64,000 bases of DNA from assembly GCA_029554345.1 (NCBI GenBank), contig JAKPJF010000076.1, positions 1-64,000 of the forward strand, read 5' to 3'. A model generated the notes under the pieces. That model was not told the DNA's origin and did not search any database. It saw nothing but the letters and a program-made list of their open reading frames with translations. The translations under genes and the position numbers were made by a program. Source of the DNA: Spirochaetota bacterium. Its GTDB lineage: Bacteria; Spirochaetota; UBA4802; JAFGJZ01. Shown piece by piece: positions 24,959 to 33,929 of this stretch (position 1 is the first letter of the stretch; every line of letters starts with the position of its first letter).

Positions 24959-26458
24959 TTACTTAACTCTAAACTTTACAGTATTCCATGACAATGGCGG
25001 AAGAACCACAGAGATTTTTCCCGCGCTGTCAACAACAGGCATCGTCATTGCTTCACGTGGAAGCACTTTTTCGGGTTCGGCGAAAGAATTTTTAGCATGA
25101 AGATCCGTTCCGCTCATTTCCGAATGGCTTAAAAATTCAACCTCCCCGAACGAGCGCAGATCAACTGAAAATTCAGCCGAATCATTATTGAAAGAGTTTA
25201 ACGCGAAGAGCGTGATGACACCCTTTTCTTCCTGATAAATAAGAGACGACTGAACTCCCGGAACCGCACCGTACATCGGCGTTTCTTTTTCCGGAGAATT
25301 GACAAAAGTTTTTAATACTTTTCCGCCTGCGCATCCGGCAGCCTGAACGAAAGGATAGTATGTCGTCTGCTTGAAAATTCCTCCGCCCGGTTTGGTCATA
25401 ACAGGAGCTATAACGTTCACAAGCTGGGCAAGACACGCCATCTTGACCATGTCGCAGTTATTAAGCAATGTGCAGACAAGTCCGCCGAAAACAAGCGAAT
25501 CGAGAAGCGAATAATTGTCTTCAAGAAGTTCAGGCGCTTTCTGCCACGGATGATCGGTCTGATTCTGCATGTACCAGATATTCCATTCGTCAAAAGAAAG
25601 AAACACCTGCTTCTTCGATCTTGTCTTTGCCTTAACATAGCCGACTGTTCCGGCGATTGTTTTTATAAATGAATCCATATCGTAAAATGACGCTAGAAAA
25701 TCGTCATCATTGCCTTCGTTTTCATAATATCTGTGCAGAGAAAGATAATCTGCATATTCATAAAGATGCTCTAAAACTGTTCTGTCCCATTCCGGATACG
25801 TCGGGATGCGCGTAGTCGAGCTTCCGCACGCAACGAGTTTTATTGAAGGATCTACAAGACGCATAATCTTCGCGGTCTCTCTCGCCTTTTTTCCGTAATC
25901 ATCCGAAGTCATCTGTCCAATCTGCCACGGCCCGTCCATTTCATTTCCGAGACACCATACTTTTATATTATGCGGATCCTTGTGACCGTTTGCGATACGC
26001 ATATCGCTCCAGTATGTGCCTGAAGGATGATTGCAGTATTCGACAAGTTCTGCCGCGTCCTTCGGATTTCCTGTGCCGAGGTTTACCGCTCCCATGATCC
26101 CTGCTCCGCATTCCTTTGTCCAGTCTGCAAATTCATCGATTCCGAATTCATTCGTTTCAATTGATTTCCAAGCGAGATCAAGCCGAACGGGTCTTTTGTC
26201 TTTCGGCCCGATGCCGTCCTTCCAGTCATAATTTGAAAGAAAATTTCCGCCCGGATAACGGATAAGACCTATTTGCATATCTTTGATGCACTGAATAACA
26301 TCTTTGCGGAAACCGCGCGAATCAGCCTGCGGATGACCCGGCTCATAAATTCCGTTATAAACAGCACGCCCGAGATGCTCTATAAACGAACTGAACAATT
26401 CAGTTCCTGCAGTTCCCACATAAAAATCCTTGTCAACAACACATTTTACCTGTTTCAT
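24959..26458 (-). CDS. GH51 alpha-L-arabinofuranosidase
   Basis: Cytoplasmic enzyme of about 499 residues removing arabinofuranose side chains. Motifs: IRYPGGNFLSNYDW near the N-terminus, the acid/base glutamate in WCLGNEMDGPWQ and the nucleophile in LSFDEWN. The ATG at 26458 has GGGGAGG eight bases upstream and is chosen over 26479. It follows GH12 after a 48-base gap that contains a strong hairpin. Its presence next to GH12 and GH1 points to arabinoxylan or arabino-xyloglucan fragments. Confidence 0.95.
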   Translation of the reverse strand: MKQVKCVVDKDFYVGTAGTELFSSFIEHLGRAVYNGIYEPGHPQADSRGFRKDVIQCIKDMQIGLIRYPGGNFLSNYDWKDGIGPKDKRPVRLDLAWKSIETNEFGIDEFADWTKECGAGIMGAVNLGTGNPKDAAELVEYCNHPSGTYWSDMRIANGHKDPHNIKVWCLGNEMDGPWQIGQMTSDDYGKKARETAKIMRLVDPSIKLVACGSSTTRIPTYPEWDRTVLEHLYEYADYLSLHRYYENEGNDDDFLASFYDMDSFIKTIAGTVGYVKAKTRSKKQVFLSFDEWNIWYMQNQTDHPWQKAPELLEDNYSLLDSLVFGGLVCTLLNNCDMVKMACLAQLVNVIAPVMTKPGGGIFKQTTYYPFVQAAGCAGGKVLKTFVNSPEKETPMYGAVPGVQSSLIYQEEKGVITLFALNSFNNDSAEFSVDLRSFGEVEFLSHSEMSGTDLHAKNSFAEPEKVLPREAMTMPVVDSAGKISVVLPPLSWNTVKFRVK

Positions 26459-26478
26459 ATTCCTCCCCTTATAAGACA

Positions 26479-26498
26479 CGCGCCGGAAAACCGGCGCG
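26479..26498 (-). promoter_or_regulatory. intercistronic hairpin between GH12 and GH51
   Basis: Perfect stem CGCGCCGG/CCGGCGCG with loop AAAA in the minus-strand transcript, seven bases after the GH12 stop. There is no U-tract after it, so it is not a classical terminator; it may protect the GH12 message 3' end or mark a processing site. Confidence 0.6.
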
Positions 26499-26505
26499 GA
26501 TTAAG

Positions 26506-27297
26506 TCATTCAACTTTTACATCGTATTTTTTGATTTTTGCAGTTCCGGTTCCGTACCAGACTTCATTGCCGAGTTCAAAATTCGCAATATAGTTGTCTT
26601 TGGTTATTATGTTTTTCTTCATCAGAAAATCGATAAAAAGAGAAACACTCAGTTTTCCTTTCATGAAAGGCTTTCTCGCTACAAAAGCTGTGTAAGTCCA
26701 TTTGTTGTCATTCGCGCCGGAATCATCACCGTGATTGCCTTTGAAATAAATATCATAGACGATACCGTCGGCAGTAAAAGTGCCGAGATTTTGAGCCCAT
26801 GACCAGTCGTTATTAGTCTTATCGTAATTCCAGATCATGACTTCCTGAGAAATGTGTTCTTTTTTGCTCGGAAGCTTTGACAATGCCCAAAACTCAAAAG
26901 CCATGTCGCACTTTCCGGTTGTCTGAAGATCGATATCAAATTCAACAGTCAGCTTTTTGCTTCCTGCTTTGAATGGAAAACCAGGGTGAAGATTTTTATT
27001 ATCATTCCACGGAGAATCTCCGCACATCACTTCCGGATACGAGAGAACCCATTTGCCGTCTCCTTTCCAGTTCCACTTCCATCCGAAGTAATCTTTTCCT
27101 TTAATTACTGACTGGGTATAATTGCCCGATCTCGCGTTCTTGTTCCATACATTATTCATTACTTCATATTTTTCATTTACGATAAACGACGCCCAGTCGG
27201 ACGACAATTCAGTATCACCTGCAGAACGCAGAGATGTAAAAAGCAGGAATGCAGCCGACAGAGTCAAAAAAAATGCAGTTAAAACTTTCTTTTTCAT
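26506..27297 (-). CDS. GH12 endoglucanase/xyloglucanase, secreted
   Basis: Family GH12 beta-jelly-roll endoglucanase of 263 residues with signal peptide (KKKVLTAFFLTLSAAFLLFTSLRSAG). The nucleophile glutamate is in QEVMIWNY and the acid/base glutamate in NFELGNEVWYGTGTAKI; VSFDIDLQ-type and YTAF strands fit the family. It would cut beta-1,4-glucan or xyloglucan outside the cell. First gene of the operon, divergent from the ArsR-type regulator with a 143-base shared control region. Confidence 0.92.
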   Translation of the reverse strand: MKKKVLTAFFLTLSAAFLLFTSLRSAGDTELSSDWASFIVNEKYEVMNNVWNKNARSGNYTQSVIKGKDYFGWKWNWKGDGKWVLSYPEVMCGDSPWNDNKNLHPGFPFKAGSKKLTVEFDIDLQTTGKCDMAFEFWALSKLPSKKEHISQEVMIWNYDKTNNDWSWAQNLGTFTADGIVYDIYFKGNHGDDSGANDNKWTYTAFVARKPFMKGKLSVSLFIDFLMKKNIITKDNYIANFELGNEVWYGTGTAKIKKYDVKVE

Positions 27298-27324
27298 GAG
27301 GCCTCCTTTGTATCACGTTTTGTG

Positions 27325-27428
27325 ATGTTTATCATTTATCCAAATAGTTATTCCGTCAACATAATTTATGATATTTTTATGTTTTTGGCTTGCAATATAA
27401 AAATAATATCATGATATCTGATAAACAT
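27325..27428. promoter_or_regulatory. GH operon/regulator control region with inverted repeats
   Basis: Two ten-base arms ATGTTTATCA (27325-27334) and TGATAAACAT (27419-27428) face each other across the divergent promoter region, each close to a start codon. Between them lie a 12-bp perfect palindrome ATATCATGATAT (27406-27417) and a related ATGATATTTTTA stretch (27369-27380). These are candidate binding sites for the adjacent ArsR-type regulator. A -35-like TTGCAA at 27390 belongs to the regulator promoter with a poor -10. Confidence 0.55.
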
Positions 27429-27440
27429 AAAGGAAATTAA

Positions 27441-28364
27441 ATGGACAACAAAACTCTCGTAATAGACGCGGAACAGGATATTCATATATTAAAGGGTCTA
27501 GCTTCCGAAATCAGAGTCAAAATACTTCAACTGGTTTCCGACGAAACCGTCAGCATTAATGACATTTCAGAAAAACTTTCACTTCCGCAATCGACCGTTA
27601 CGACGAATATTCAGATACTCGAACAGTGCGGACTCGTTAAAACCGAATCAGCTAAGGGAATCAAAGGAAGCAGAAAAATGTGTTCAGCGCTTTTTTCTTC
27701 CTTTTTAGTAAACATCAGAAAAGACGGTTCGTCATCATCGGATTCCGTAAGCATTGAAATGCCGGTTGGACTATTCTTCGATTATCAGGTATCGGCTCCC
27801 TGCGGAATGTGCAGTTCAACCCGCACAATAGGATTTCTCGATTCGCCTGAAGCGTTTCTGATGCCGGAACGTGTGAGCGCGGGACTTCTCTGGCTGGGCA
27901 AAGGATTCGTCAAATATAAATTCCCGAACAACGCATATAACGCGCAGAGACCTGTTTCAAAAATTTTATTGTCGATGGAACTATCGTCTGAAGTACCGGG
28001 CACGAATCCCGACTGGAAGTCGGACATCTTCGTAAAAATTAACGGGAAAAAAATCGGAACATGGACATCTCCCGGAGACTTCGGAGACAAGCGCGGCAAA
28101 TACACGCCTGAATGGTGGAAGAACAAGGGTTCGCAGTACGGAATACTCACCGCATGGGAAGTGAACTCAAAGGGAACATTCATCGATAATGAAAAAATAT
28201 CCGACGTCAAGATAAACGATCTTACGATCAACATGCATCATTCAATCGAAGTCACAGTAGGCGTTGATGAGAAGTCAAAGAATGTCGGAGGAATGAACAT
28301 ATTCGGGAAAGATTTCGGAAATTACGATCAGGACATCTGCCTGAAGATGTTTTTCGGCGAGTGA
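27441..28364 (+). CDS. ArsR-type HTH regulator of glycoside hydrolase operon
   Basis: Protein of 307 residues. Residues ~10-90 are an ArsR-like winged helix (LKGLASEIRVKILQLVSDETVSINDISEKLSLPQSTVTTNIQILEQCGLVKTE). The C-terminal ~210 residues are a beta-rich domain (FFDYQVSAPCGMC, PVSKILLSMELSSEVPGTNPDWKSDIFVKINGKKIGTWTSPGDFGD) found in sugar-operon regulators of this type and probably ligand-binding. It is divergent from the GH12-GH51-GH1-GH3 operon, so it most likely represses or activates it in response to an oligosaccharide. AAAGGAA precedes the ATG. Confidence 0.85.
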   Translation: MDNKTLVIDAEQDIHILKGLASEIRVKILQLVSDETVSINDISEKLSLPQSTVTTNIQILEQCGLVKTESAKGIKGSRKMCSALFSSFLVNIRKDGSSSSDSVSIEMPVGLFFDYQVSAPCGMCSSTRTIGFLDSPEAFLMPERVSAGLLWLGKGFVKYKFPNNAYNAQRPVSKILLSMELSSEVPGTNPDWKSDIFVKINGKKIGTWTSPGDFGDKRGKYTPEWWKNKGSQYGILTAWEVNSKGTFIDNEKISDVKINDLTINMHHSIEVTVGVDEKSKNVGGMNIFGKDFGNYDQDICLKMFFGE

Positions 28365-28366
28365 TT

Positions 28367-28394
28367 GTAAAGACGCAAGATCTTGCGTCTTTAC
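28367..28394. repeat. 28-bp perfect palindrome
   Basis: Uninterrupted inverted repeat with half GTAAAGACGCAAGA, two bases after the regulator stop and before a gene remnant. No T-tract follows. It resembles the GTAGAGACGC...GCGTCTCTAC kind of dispersed palindrome known from cyanobacteria and Bacteroidetes; it may also help terminate the regulator transcript. Confidence 0.65.
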
Positions 28395-28395
28395 G

Positions 28396-28614
28396 GATGA
28401 ACCGGTAAATGTTATCGACACTTCCGACAAAAAAAAGACTTACGAAAAAATAACTCATGTTGAAATCATTAATTTTTACGAATTCGACATCAGCCGGAAA
28501 ACCGGACGTAAAATTACGATCCGCGGAAAACTCGGAGTTTTTAATCAGCGCGGAGGATATTCACGCCAATACTCAACTCCGATATATATCTCAATTATTG
28601 AAGTAATTGATTAA
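28396..28614 (+). pseudogene. 3' gene remnant without start codon
   Basis: Open frame of 72 codons ending at TAA 28612-28614, with a protein-like sequence (KKTYEKITHVEIINFYEFDIS, then KITIRGKLGVFNQRGGYSRQYSTPIYISIIEVID). No ATG, GTG or TTG exists at its 5' end, where the 28-bp palindrome lies. It looks like the end of a beta-rich protein whose front part was lost. Family not recognised. Confidence 0.5.
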
Positions 28615-28618
28615 AATA

Positions 28619-29188
28619 TCAATAATTATAAGAATCTATTTTCAGCTTATTTCCTTCCTGTTTAATCAAGAGAATTTTGTTAAACATGCTATCGATTTCA
28701 AGCCGGGTCTTATCATCATATTCCGCAAGCTTTTTCAATTCCGAACCGTTCTTTCCGCATATCCATAAAGTTTTCTTCTTTGAAGTCTTTGAATATGTGA
28801 TAATTATCATATTGAGAGAAGCTTTCTGCGGATCAACCGACGAGGGCAAAACTCTATACTGTGAAATTGAGTCACGCGGGAAAAGAAGCATGCGGTTTTC
28901 ATCGGTCTTATATCCGATCTGATAATAAAATCCTACGATAACATCTCTATTGTCAGAAGGAAATACATATTTAAGATCATTCTTTCCGATATCATACAGG
29001 CAGATATTAATAACTTCATTCTCATCATCAACCGCATTATTCACTGCATAAAAATACTGAGCAGTCTGATAATCAAAAGAGTCAATATATACCGAACGTC
29101 CAGTTTTCGAAGAAAAACCTGACAGCGACGATTGACCTGCCGAAATCACCAATACCAGAAATACCGAAAGTAAAACTTTTCTAATCAT
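28619..29188 (-). CDS. unknown secreted protein
   Basis: Protein of 189 residues with an N-terminal signal peptide (RKVLLSVFLVLVISAGQSS). The mature part alternates strands and turns (GRSVYIDSFDYQTAQYFYAVNN, ICLYDIGKNDLKYVFPSDNRD, LWICGKNGSELKKLAEYD), reminiscent of single blades of TolB-like propellers, but it is too short for a full propeller. Possibly a truncated or partner protein. Preceded by GAGGA-type ribosome site. Confidence 0.6.
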   Translation of the reverse strand: MIRKVLLSVFLVLVISAGQSSLSGFSSKTGRSVYIDSFDYQTAQYFYAVNNAVDDENEVINICLYDIGKNDLKYVFPSDNRDVIVGFYYQIGYKTDENRMLLFPRDSISQYRVLPSSVDPQKASLNMIIITYSKTSKKKTLWICGKNGSELKKLAEYDDKTRLEIDSMFNKILLIKQEGNKLKIDSYNY

Positions 29189-29219
29189 AACTATTTCCTC
29201 CTGATGATTCAGACAACTG

Positions 29220-29248
29220 CCGGAATAATATGTTTCACATTATTCCGG
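29220..29248. promoter_or_regulatory. hairpin between MBL gene and next gene
   Basis: Stem CCGGAATAAT/ATTATTCCGG with nine-base loop, 26 bases after the metallo-beta-lactamase stop. No U-tract, so either a weak terminator or an mRNA 3'-end structure. Confidence 0.5.
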
Positions 29249-29273
29249 AATTCTCAGATTTGAACTGAACTTT

Positions 29274-30113
29274 TCAATTTGATGTCTTTGAATTAAGAAG
29301 AGCCGCAGATACAACTTCGCGCGTGTGCTTTATAAGCGAGCCGTCTCCGGCCTTTCCATGACCCGGAATAATTATTCTGCAGTCCTTGAAACGCGCGGAA
29401 AGTTTATCCATCGACACAACCCAAGCGCTCAAGTTTCCGTCTTCGACGAAACCGGGCTTATTCGATTCAGCCGCAACAATCATGCATCCGCCGAAAAGAA
29501 TTTTTCTTTCCGGAAGATAAACAACCAGATTATCATAAGTATGAGTCGGACCCGGATAATAAACTATTGCCTCTTCATCTCCGCATTTGATTTTCTGTTC
29601 TTTATTAATATTAAAAACACGGTTCGGAGGATAAAACTTAAATGAAGCGTAAACATTTCTGTACTTTGTCATTTTTTCATCTTTAAGCCACTCAACCATC
29701 TTCGCCATCGTCGATGGACTTTTCTTTTTCAGAAGTTCGCATGTAAGATCCGAACCGTATACAGAAATTTCTTTTTTTAAAAGAGCTTCGTTTCCGCCAA
29801 GATTGTCTATATGAAAGCCGGTATTGATTTCAGTTACAGAAGCGTCACTGCCGAATGTTTGATTTATCCACGCGAGAACATTCTGCGCTGCATCCGGTGT
29901 ATACGGCGTATCAATCCAGAGAATATCCCTGTCACCGGTTTTCACTATTAACGAATTTCCCGGCCACGGGAAACTGTGAGTTACCAAATAAACATCAGTT
30001 TCAATTTCTGTAATAATCAGCTCAGCACTGAGCTTTATTTCTTTTGATGCGGTGTTTGCCGAAAGAAGCGCTGAAAGCGCAAGAGTAAATAAAACGGCAA
30101 TAGTCTTTTTCAT
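29274..30113 (-). CDS. subclass B1-like metallo-beta-lactamase with altered zinc site
   Basis: Secreted MBL-fold hydrolase of 279 residues with signal peptide (KKTIAVLFTLALSALLSA). The overall pattern is that of B1 metallo-beta-lactamases: zinc ligands H101 and D103 in NTGFHIDNLGGN, H191 in GPTHTYDNLVVYLP, C210 in ILFGGCMI and H252 in PGHG. The first histidine of HxHxD is replaced by G99. In B2 enzymes this position is Asn and in GOB-type B3 enzymes Gln; Gly would weaken the Zn1 site. A beta-lactamase role is possible but untested; other MBL hydrolase roles cannot be excluded. Stands alone upstream of the phosphatase operon end. Confidence 0.8.
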   Translation of the reverse strand: MKKTIAVLFTLALSALLSANTASKEIKLSAELIITEIETDVYLVTHSFPWPGNSLIVKTGDRDILWIDTPYTPDAAQNVLAWINQTFGSDASVTEINTGFHIDNLGGNEALLKKEISVYGSDLTCELLKKKSPSTMAKMVEWLKDEKMTKYRNVYASFKFYPPNRVFNINKEQKIKCGDEEAIVYYPGPTHTYDNLVVYLPERKILFGGCMIVAAESNKPGFVEDGNLSAWVVSMDKLSARFKDCRIIIPGHGKAGDGSLIKHTREVVSAALLNSKTSN

Positions 30114-30172
30114 ATTAGTTCTCCTTCATAGACGGAATCCGTTTAATATACGGACGCGAAGCACCTATAATT

Positions 30173-33161
30173 CTATTTCAGTCTCTTCAATGCAAGCATT
30201 GCAATATCATCATTTATCTCAGCCGCGCCGCTGCCGCTTATAAACTCGATTCCGGTAAACTCCTGAACCGCTGAGGCGACATTGCGTATCATCACGTCAA
30301 TTTTTTTTAGAAGCGGATTTTACAACAGCCGAATGAAGTCTTTCGTCGCCGAAAAGTTCACGCGTAGAATTCATCGCTTCGCTTACGCCGTCAGTGTATT
30401 CAAAAAAGATATCTCCGGGTTTCAATTTGATTTTTCTCAAAGTAACTGTCTCAAGAAAGAAATCATTGTCGTCCATCCCGAGCGGAAGTCCGCCCGCTTC
30501 GAGCCGCAGTACCGATTTGGTTTTATGGCTGTAAAGAAGGGGTTCCAAATGACCCGCTGAAGCGTATTCGACTTCATGAGTCCGCACATCGATGACACCG
30601 ATGAATAAAGTCACGAATATAGTTTCAGGTGTTTCTGTAAAAAGCTGTTTGTTTATTTCTGAAAGAATCTTGATAATATCTCTTTCACCTCGTTTGACGA
30701 TACCGTGAAGATGCGCTCGCACTGTCGACATTACAAGAGCCGGTCCGACTCCGTGGCTTGAAACATCCGCCATGCAGAAAAGAAGACGGTTTTCATCCAG
30801 CTCAATCAGATCATAGTAATCGCCTCCCACTCCTTTCATCGACCGGTAAAAATGCCCTATTGAATAATTATCCCCGAGAGTTGCCGGAACTGAAGACGAA
30901 AGCAGCTGCTTCTGAATCTCGCCTGCAGCAGAAATATCACCGCGCATCTCCTCACGGTCGCGGAGTCCCTTCATCATTTCATTCAGCGAAACGGCCATAT
31001 CCTCGATTTCATCCATGCCCTTTTCAGGAAACACAGCTGAGAGATCCCCCTTTGCCGCTATTTGAGCCTGAGAAATTATACCCTTAATCCGCCTCACGAT
31101 AAAACCAGAGAATATGAAAGTAAACATAACAGCCGCAAATGCCAGAATTCCGGCGCCGATTAACATCTTCCTTCCATTGTCCTTTATCTTAAGCATTCCA
31201 TCGGTTCCGTCGACAATCACGGTATTGTATCCTGTAATCCCGGCCGAGATAACATCATGGACTATACCCGGAGTCCCGTTTTTGTATCCGAAAAATCCTA
31301 TTTCCGGAACAAACGGCGTCGAGTCGAGCTTCCACATATATTCTTCGGCTTCGCTTCTGCTGAAAGCGGCAATACCGTCATCAATCATTTTTATTCTATT
31401 TGAACCGTCGGCAAATTCAGGCAAAGCAGTCTCCGACATCCCGCTGTATATCCAATTACGAAGCGCTTCAAAACGTTTTAGTGCTGAATATCTAAAAACA
31501 GGATCACGCAGATAGTCTCTGAACTCATCAGAGCTTTTTCCGTGACGAAGAGCAACATAATCATACAAAGCGCTGTCTCGGAAAGTTCTAAACGCCTCAT
31601 AGGACACGACACCCTGCATGGTTGAATAGTCCTTTTTAATTCTGTCTAGTTCAGCCTTAAGCTTCAGTTCGGCTTCCTTGAGATCATCAGATTTCTGAAC
31701 AAGTGATTCCTTTTCCGGAAAATCTTCTTCATCTTTGGAAACAGATGCAGCTTTTAACTGCTCAGCAATCCTTGCCGATTCATTCCTGATCCTTTTGATT
31801 TCATCGTTAATCTCAGCGTTACGCCTGGTCTGTAAATCAGCGTGCGGATTGTTCTTTGCGAAGGAAACAGATCTTTCATTTACAAGCGACTTATATTGCG
31901 AGTATAAAGAAACATATTCCGGATCATTTCCCGGAGGAGTTTTGGCATCCTTGAGTTCTTCCATTCGTTTTTTCATCTTAACCGTGAGTGTTGCAATCAG
32001 GCCGCATATTCTATTATCTTCTTTAAGCAGTTTTTTCCATGCATTAAATTCAGAATCGAATTCATTAAGTATAATTCCGCCACGCGAAAATGTTGCAGGA
32101 TTTCTGTAAACTCCGAGATATCTGACAAGATAAGATTTACCATTAATCAGGTATTGCGTATCAGGTGCATTGCCGGAAACTGCGCGTGTCGATGCGGAAG
32201 AAAAAAATTCATTTCTGTCATTCTTGTATAAATCAGAAGAAAGAAGATCTGCGAAACGGGATCCGGCATCCGGAAGATCCGGTCCCGTATCCAGTGTAAC
32301 CTCTCCGATTTTGTCGGAAGAAACGATACGTACAGCACCGCCTGATATGCCGAGCTCTTCAATTCTCTTAAATTCTTCTTTATAATAAGGCCTCAAAGAT
32401 GCGCGGAGAATCCTTTCGGCATAAGCTTTTCGCTTCATGGCGGATGAAACCCTTTTTTCCCATGAAACAAGTTCAGTTTTCATTTTATTATATTTAATCA
32501 TATCCTGTTTAGAAAGCGAAGACGGATCACCGAGAGCATTGATTTTTTCACGGACAGTATCAACGCTGCTCTCAATCTCACTTAAATGCTTGGCAGCTGC
32601 TGCAGCTCGGGAAGCGCGGTATTGAATTATCTTAAACGCGGCATCGGCAACATCTTCTCCGCTTTTCCGTTTGAGTCTTTCTTTGACGGATTCTTCAAGA
32701 AGTTCTATATCCTTATCTGAAAGATATCTGCTGAAATATGTATCATACGAAACAGGATGATATGTATATCTCACCTTCATGCCGAAAAGTTTTCCGAGAG
32801 AACGGAAACTGTTCATTGCAGATTCATCTTTTCTATAATAGACAGCTTTATATTTGCTCAGATCCTGCTTCTTTTCTTTTATCCTTATACGCATATCCTC
32901 GATGAGAATAAGATGTGAGGATATATTTTCCATGTCAGAAATGACAGAGTTGATAACACGCAGAGAATTCTCCGTCTCTGCAGCATACTCCTTTTCGAGA
33001 AGTTTCTTCTGGTATATATAATTGAATGCCGCAGCAGCAAAAAGAATAACTAAAACGAAAACGCCGGTAAGTACAGACAGCTTGAAGCGTATTCCCGGCA
33101 TCAATCTTCTCAGAAAATGTTTTCTTTTAATTAAATTCTTAATCGGATTCATTATTCTCAT
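30173..33161 (-). CDS. membrane HAMP-PP2C (SpoIIE-type) phosphatase, frameshifted near the 3' end
   Basis: Phosphatase that should dephosphorylate the STAS antagonist encoded upstream. Membrane helices at ~27-50 and ~655-680 flank a large coiled-coil outer domain; then HAMP and a PP2C domain with VGGDYYDL, CMADVSSHGVGPAL, ASAGHLEPLL and FEYTDGVSEAMN. The uninterrupted frame stops at 30297 after ASKKN. Just before that is a run of eight A (30301-30308 on the plus strand as T8). Dropping one A continues as IDVMIRNVASAVQEF...INDDIAMLALKRLK to a stop at 30173, which restores the normal PP2C end with its conserved metal-binding DD. So it is either a sequencing indel, a recent mutation, or slippage-controlled. 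The start overlaps the anti-sigma gene by 23 bases. Confidence 0.88.
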
Positions 33162-33573
33162 TATTTTTCTCCCACTTAAGGATGAGGCGGTTCCCGCCGT
33201 TTTCGCTTACCTCGTAACGGACGTCCATGAATCTTCTGTAAACGCCGATTCCGAATCCTCCTTCAGCTCCGTCAGCGGGTTCTTCCTGAGCTGAAATTTT
33301 TTCAAGCGGATTATACAAAGGTGCAGTATCTGAAAGCGTGAATTTAAAAGAACCGTCTGACGAATACATCTCAAGAATTATTACTCCATCGGTGTTTTCT
33401 CCATAACCGTGCCTCATAATGTTAGATACGGCCTCATCGACTGAAAGGACAATATGCGATGCATCCATTTCAGGAACATGCCCGTCGATAAAAGACGCAA
33501 CCTCTGCGCGGGCTCTTGAAAGTTCCGCAAGAGAATTAATCAGCGTCACAGAGCGGAATGATCCCGAATTCAT
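33139..33573 (-). CDS. RsbW-like anti-sigma factor/serine kinase
   Basis: HATPase_c_2 protein of 144 residues. N box VDEAVSNIMRHGY and the G-rich ATP lid EGGFGIGVYRRFMDVRYE are present, followed by GGNRLILKW. Such kinases phosphorylate a STAS antagonist or hold a sigma factor. It overlaps the STAS gene by four bases and the phosphatase gene by 23, so the three form one translationally coupled partner-switching operon. No sigma factor gene is adjacent; the output could be a sigma factor elsewhere or another target. Confidence 0.9.
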   Translation of the reverse strand: MNSGSFRSVTLINSLAELSRARAEVASFIDGHVPEMDASHIVLSVDEAVSNIMRHGYGENTDGVIILEMYSSDGSFKFTLSDTAPLYNPLEKISAQEEPADGAEGGFGIGVYRRFMDVRYEVSENGGNRLILKWEKNNENNESD

Positions 33574-33920
33574 TGCAGATCTTTTACTGCCGCAGCGGTT
33601 TCAATATAAAGTTGAACTTTTTTAGTAAAATACATAACCTTGAATGTATCGGTTATCGTTTTATTCGCTTCTGATACCGCTATTATCCCGCCCTTAGCTT
33701 TGACAGAATTGAGAATAGCGTTCAGGACGCCGATACCGGCTGATGAAATGTAAGTACAATTCGCGAAATTAAAAACTAATTTTACGTTGCCTTCCGATAT
33801 TTTCTTTTCGGCACTTTCCTTAAGTATTGGAGCCGTATGCGCGTCTATCTCGCCTGCAAGCTCCAGAACCATAACACTGCCGTTTTTATTTTCAGTAATT
33901 TTCAAAACTGCTTCAGCCAT
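33570..33920 (-). CDS. STAS anti-sigma factor antagonist
   Basis: STAS-domain protein of 116 residues. The phosphorylatable serine lies in CTYISSAGIGVLNAI, preceded by the usual VMVLELAGEIDAHTAPIL start. In partner switching the unphosphorylated form binds the RsbW-like kinase. It lies nine bases after an unknown 301-residue gene, so that gene is probably part of the same operon. Confidence 0.92.
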   Translation of the reverse strand: MAEAVLKITENKNGSVMVLELAGEIDAHTAPILKESAEKKISEGNVKLVFNFANCTYISSAGIGVLNAILNSVKAKGGIIAVSEANKTITDTFKVMYFTKKVQLYIETAAAVKDLQ

Positions 33921-33929
33921 TATTCCTCC

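Noticed and set aside
27785-28234. 149-codon minus-strand frame inside the ArsR-type regulator
   Set aside because: Antisense shadow of a well-supported gene, no ribosome site or recognisable domain.
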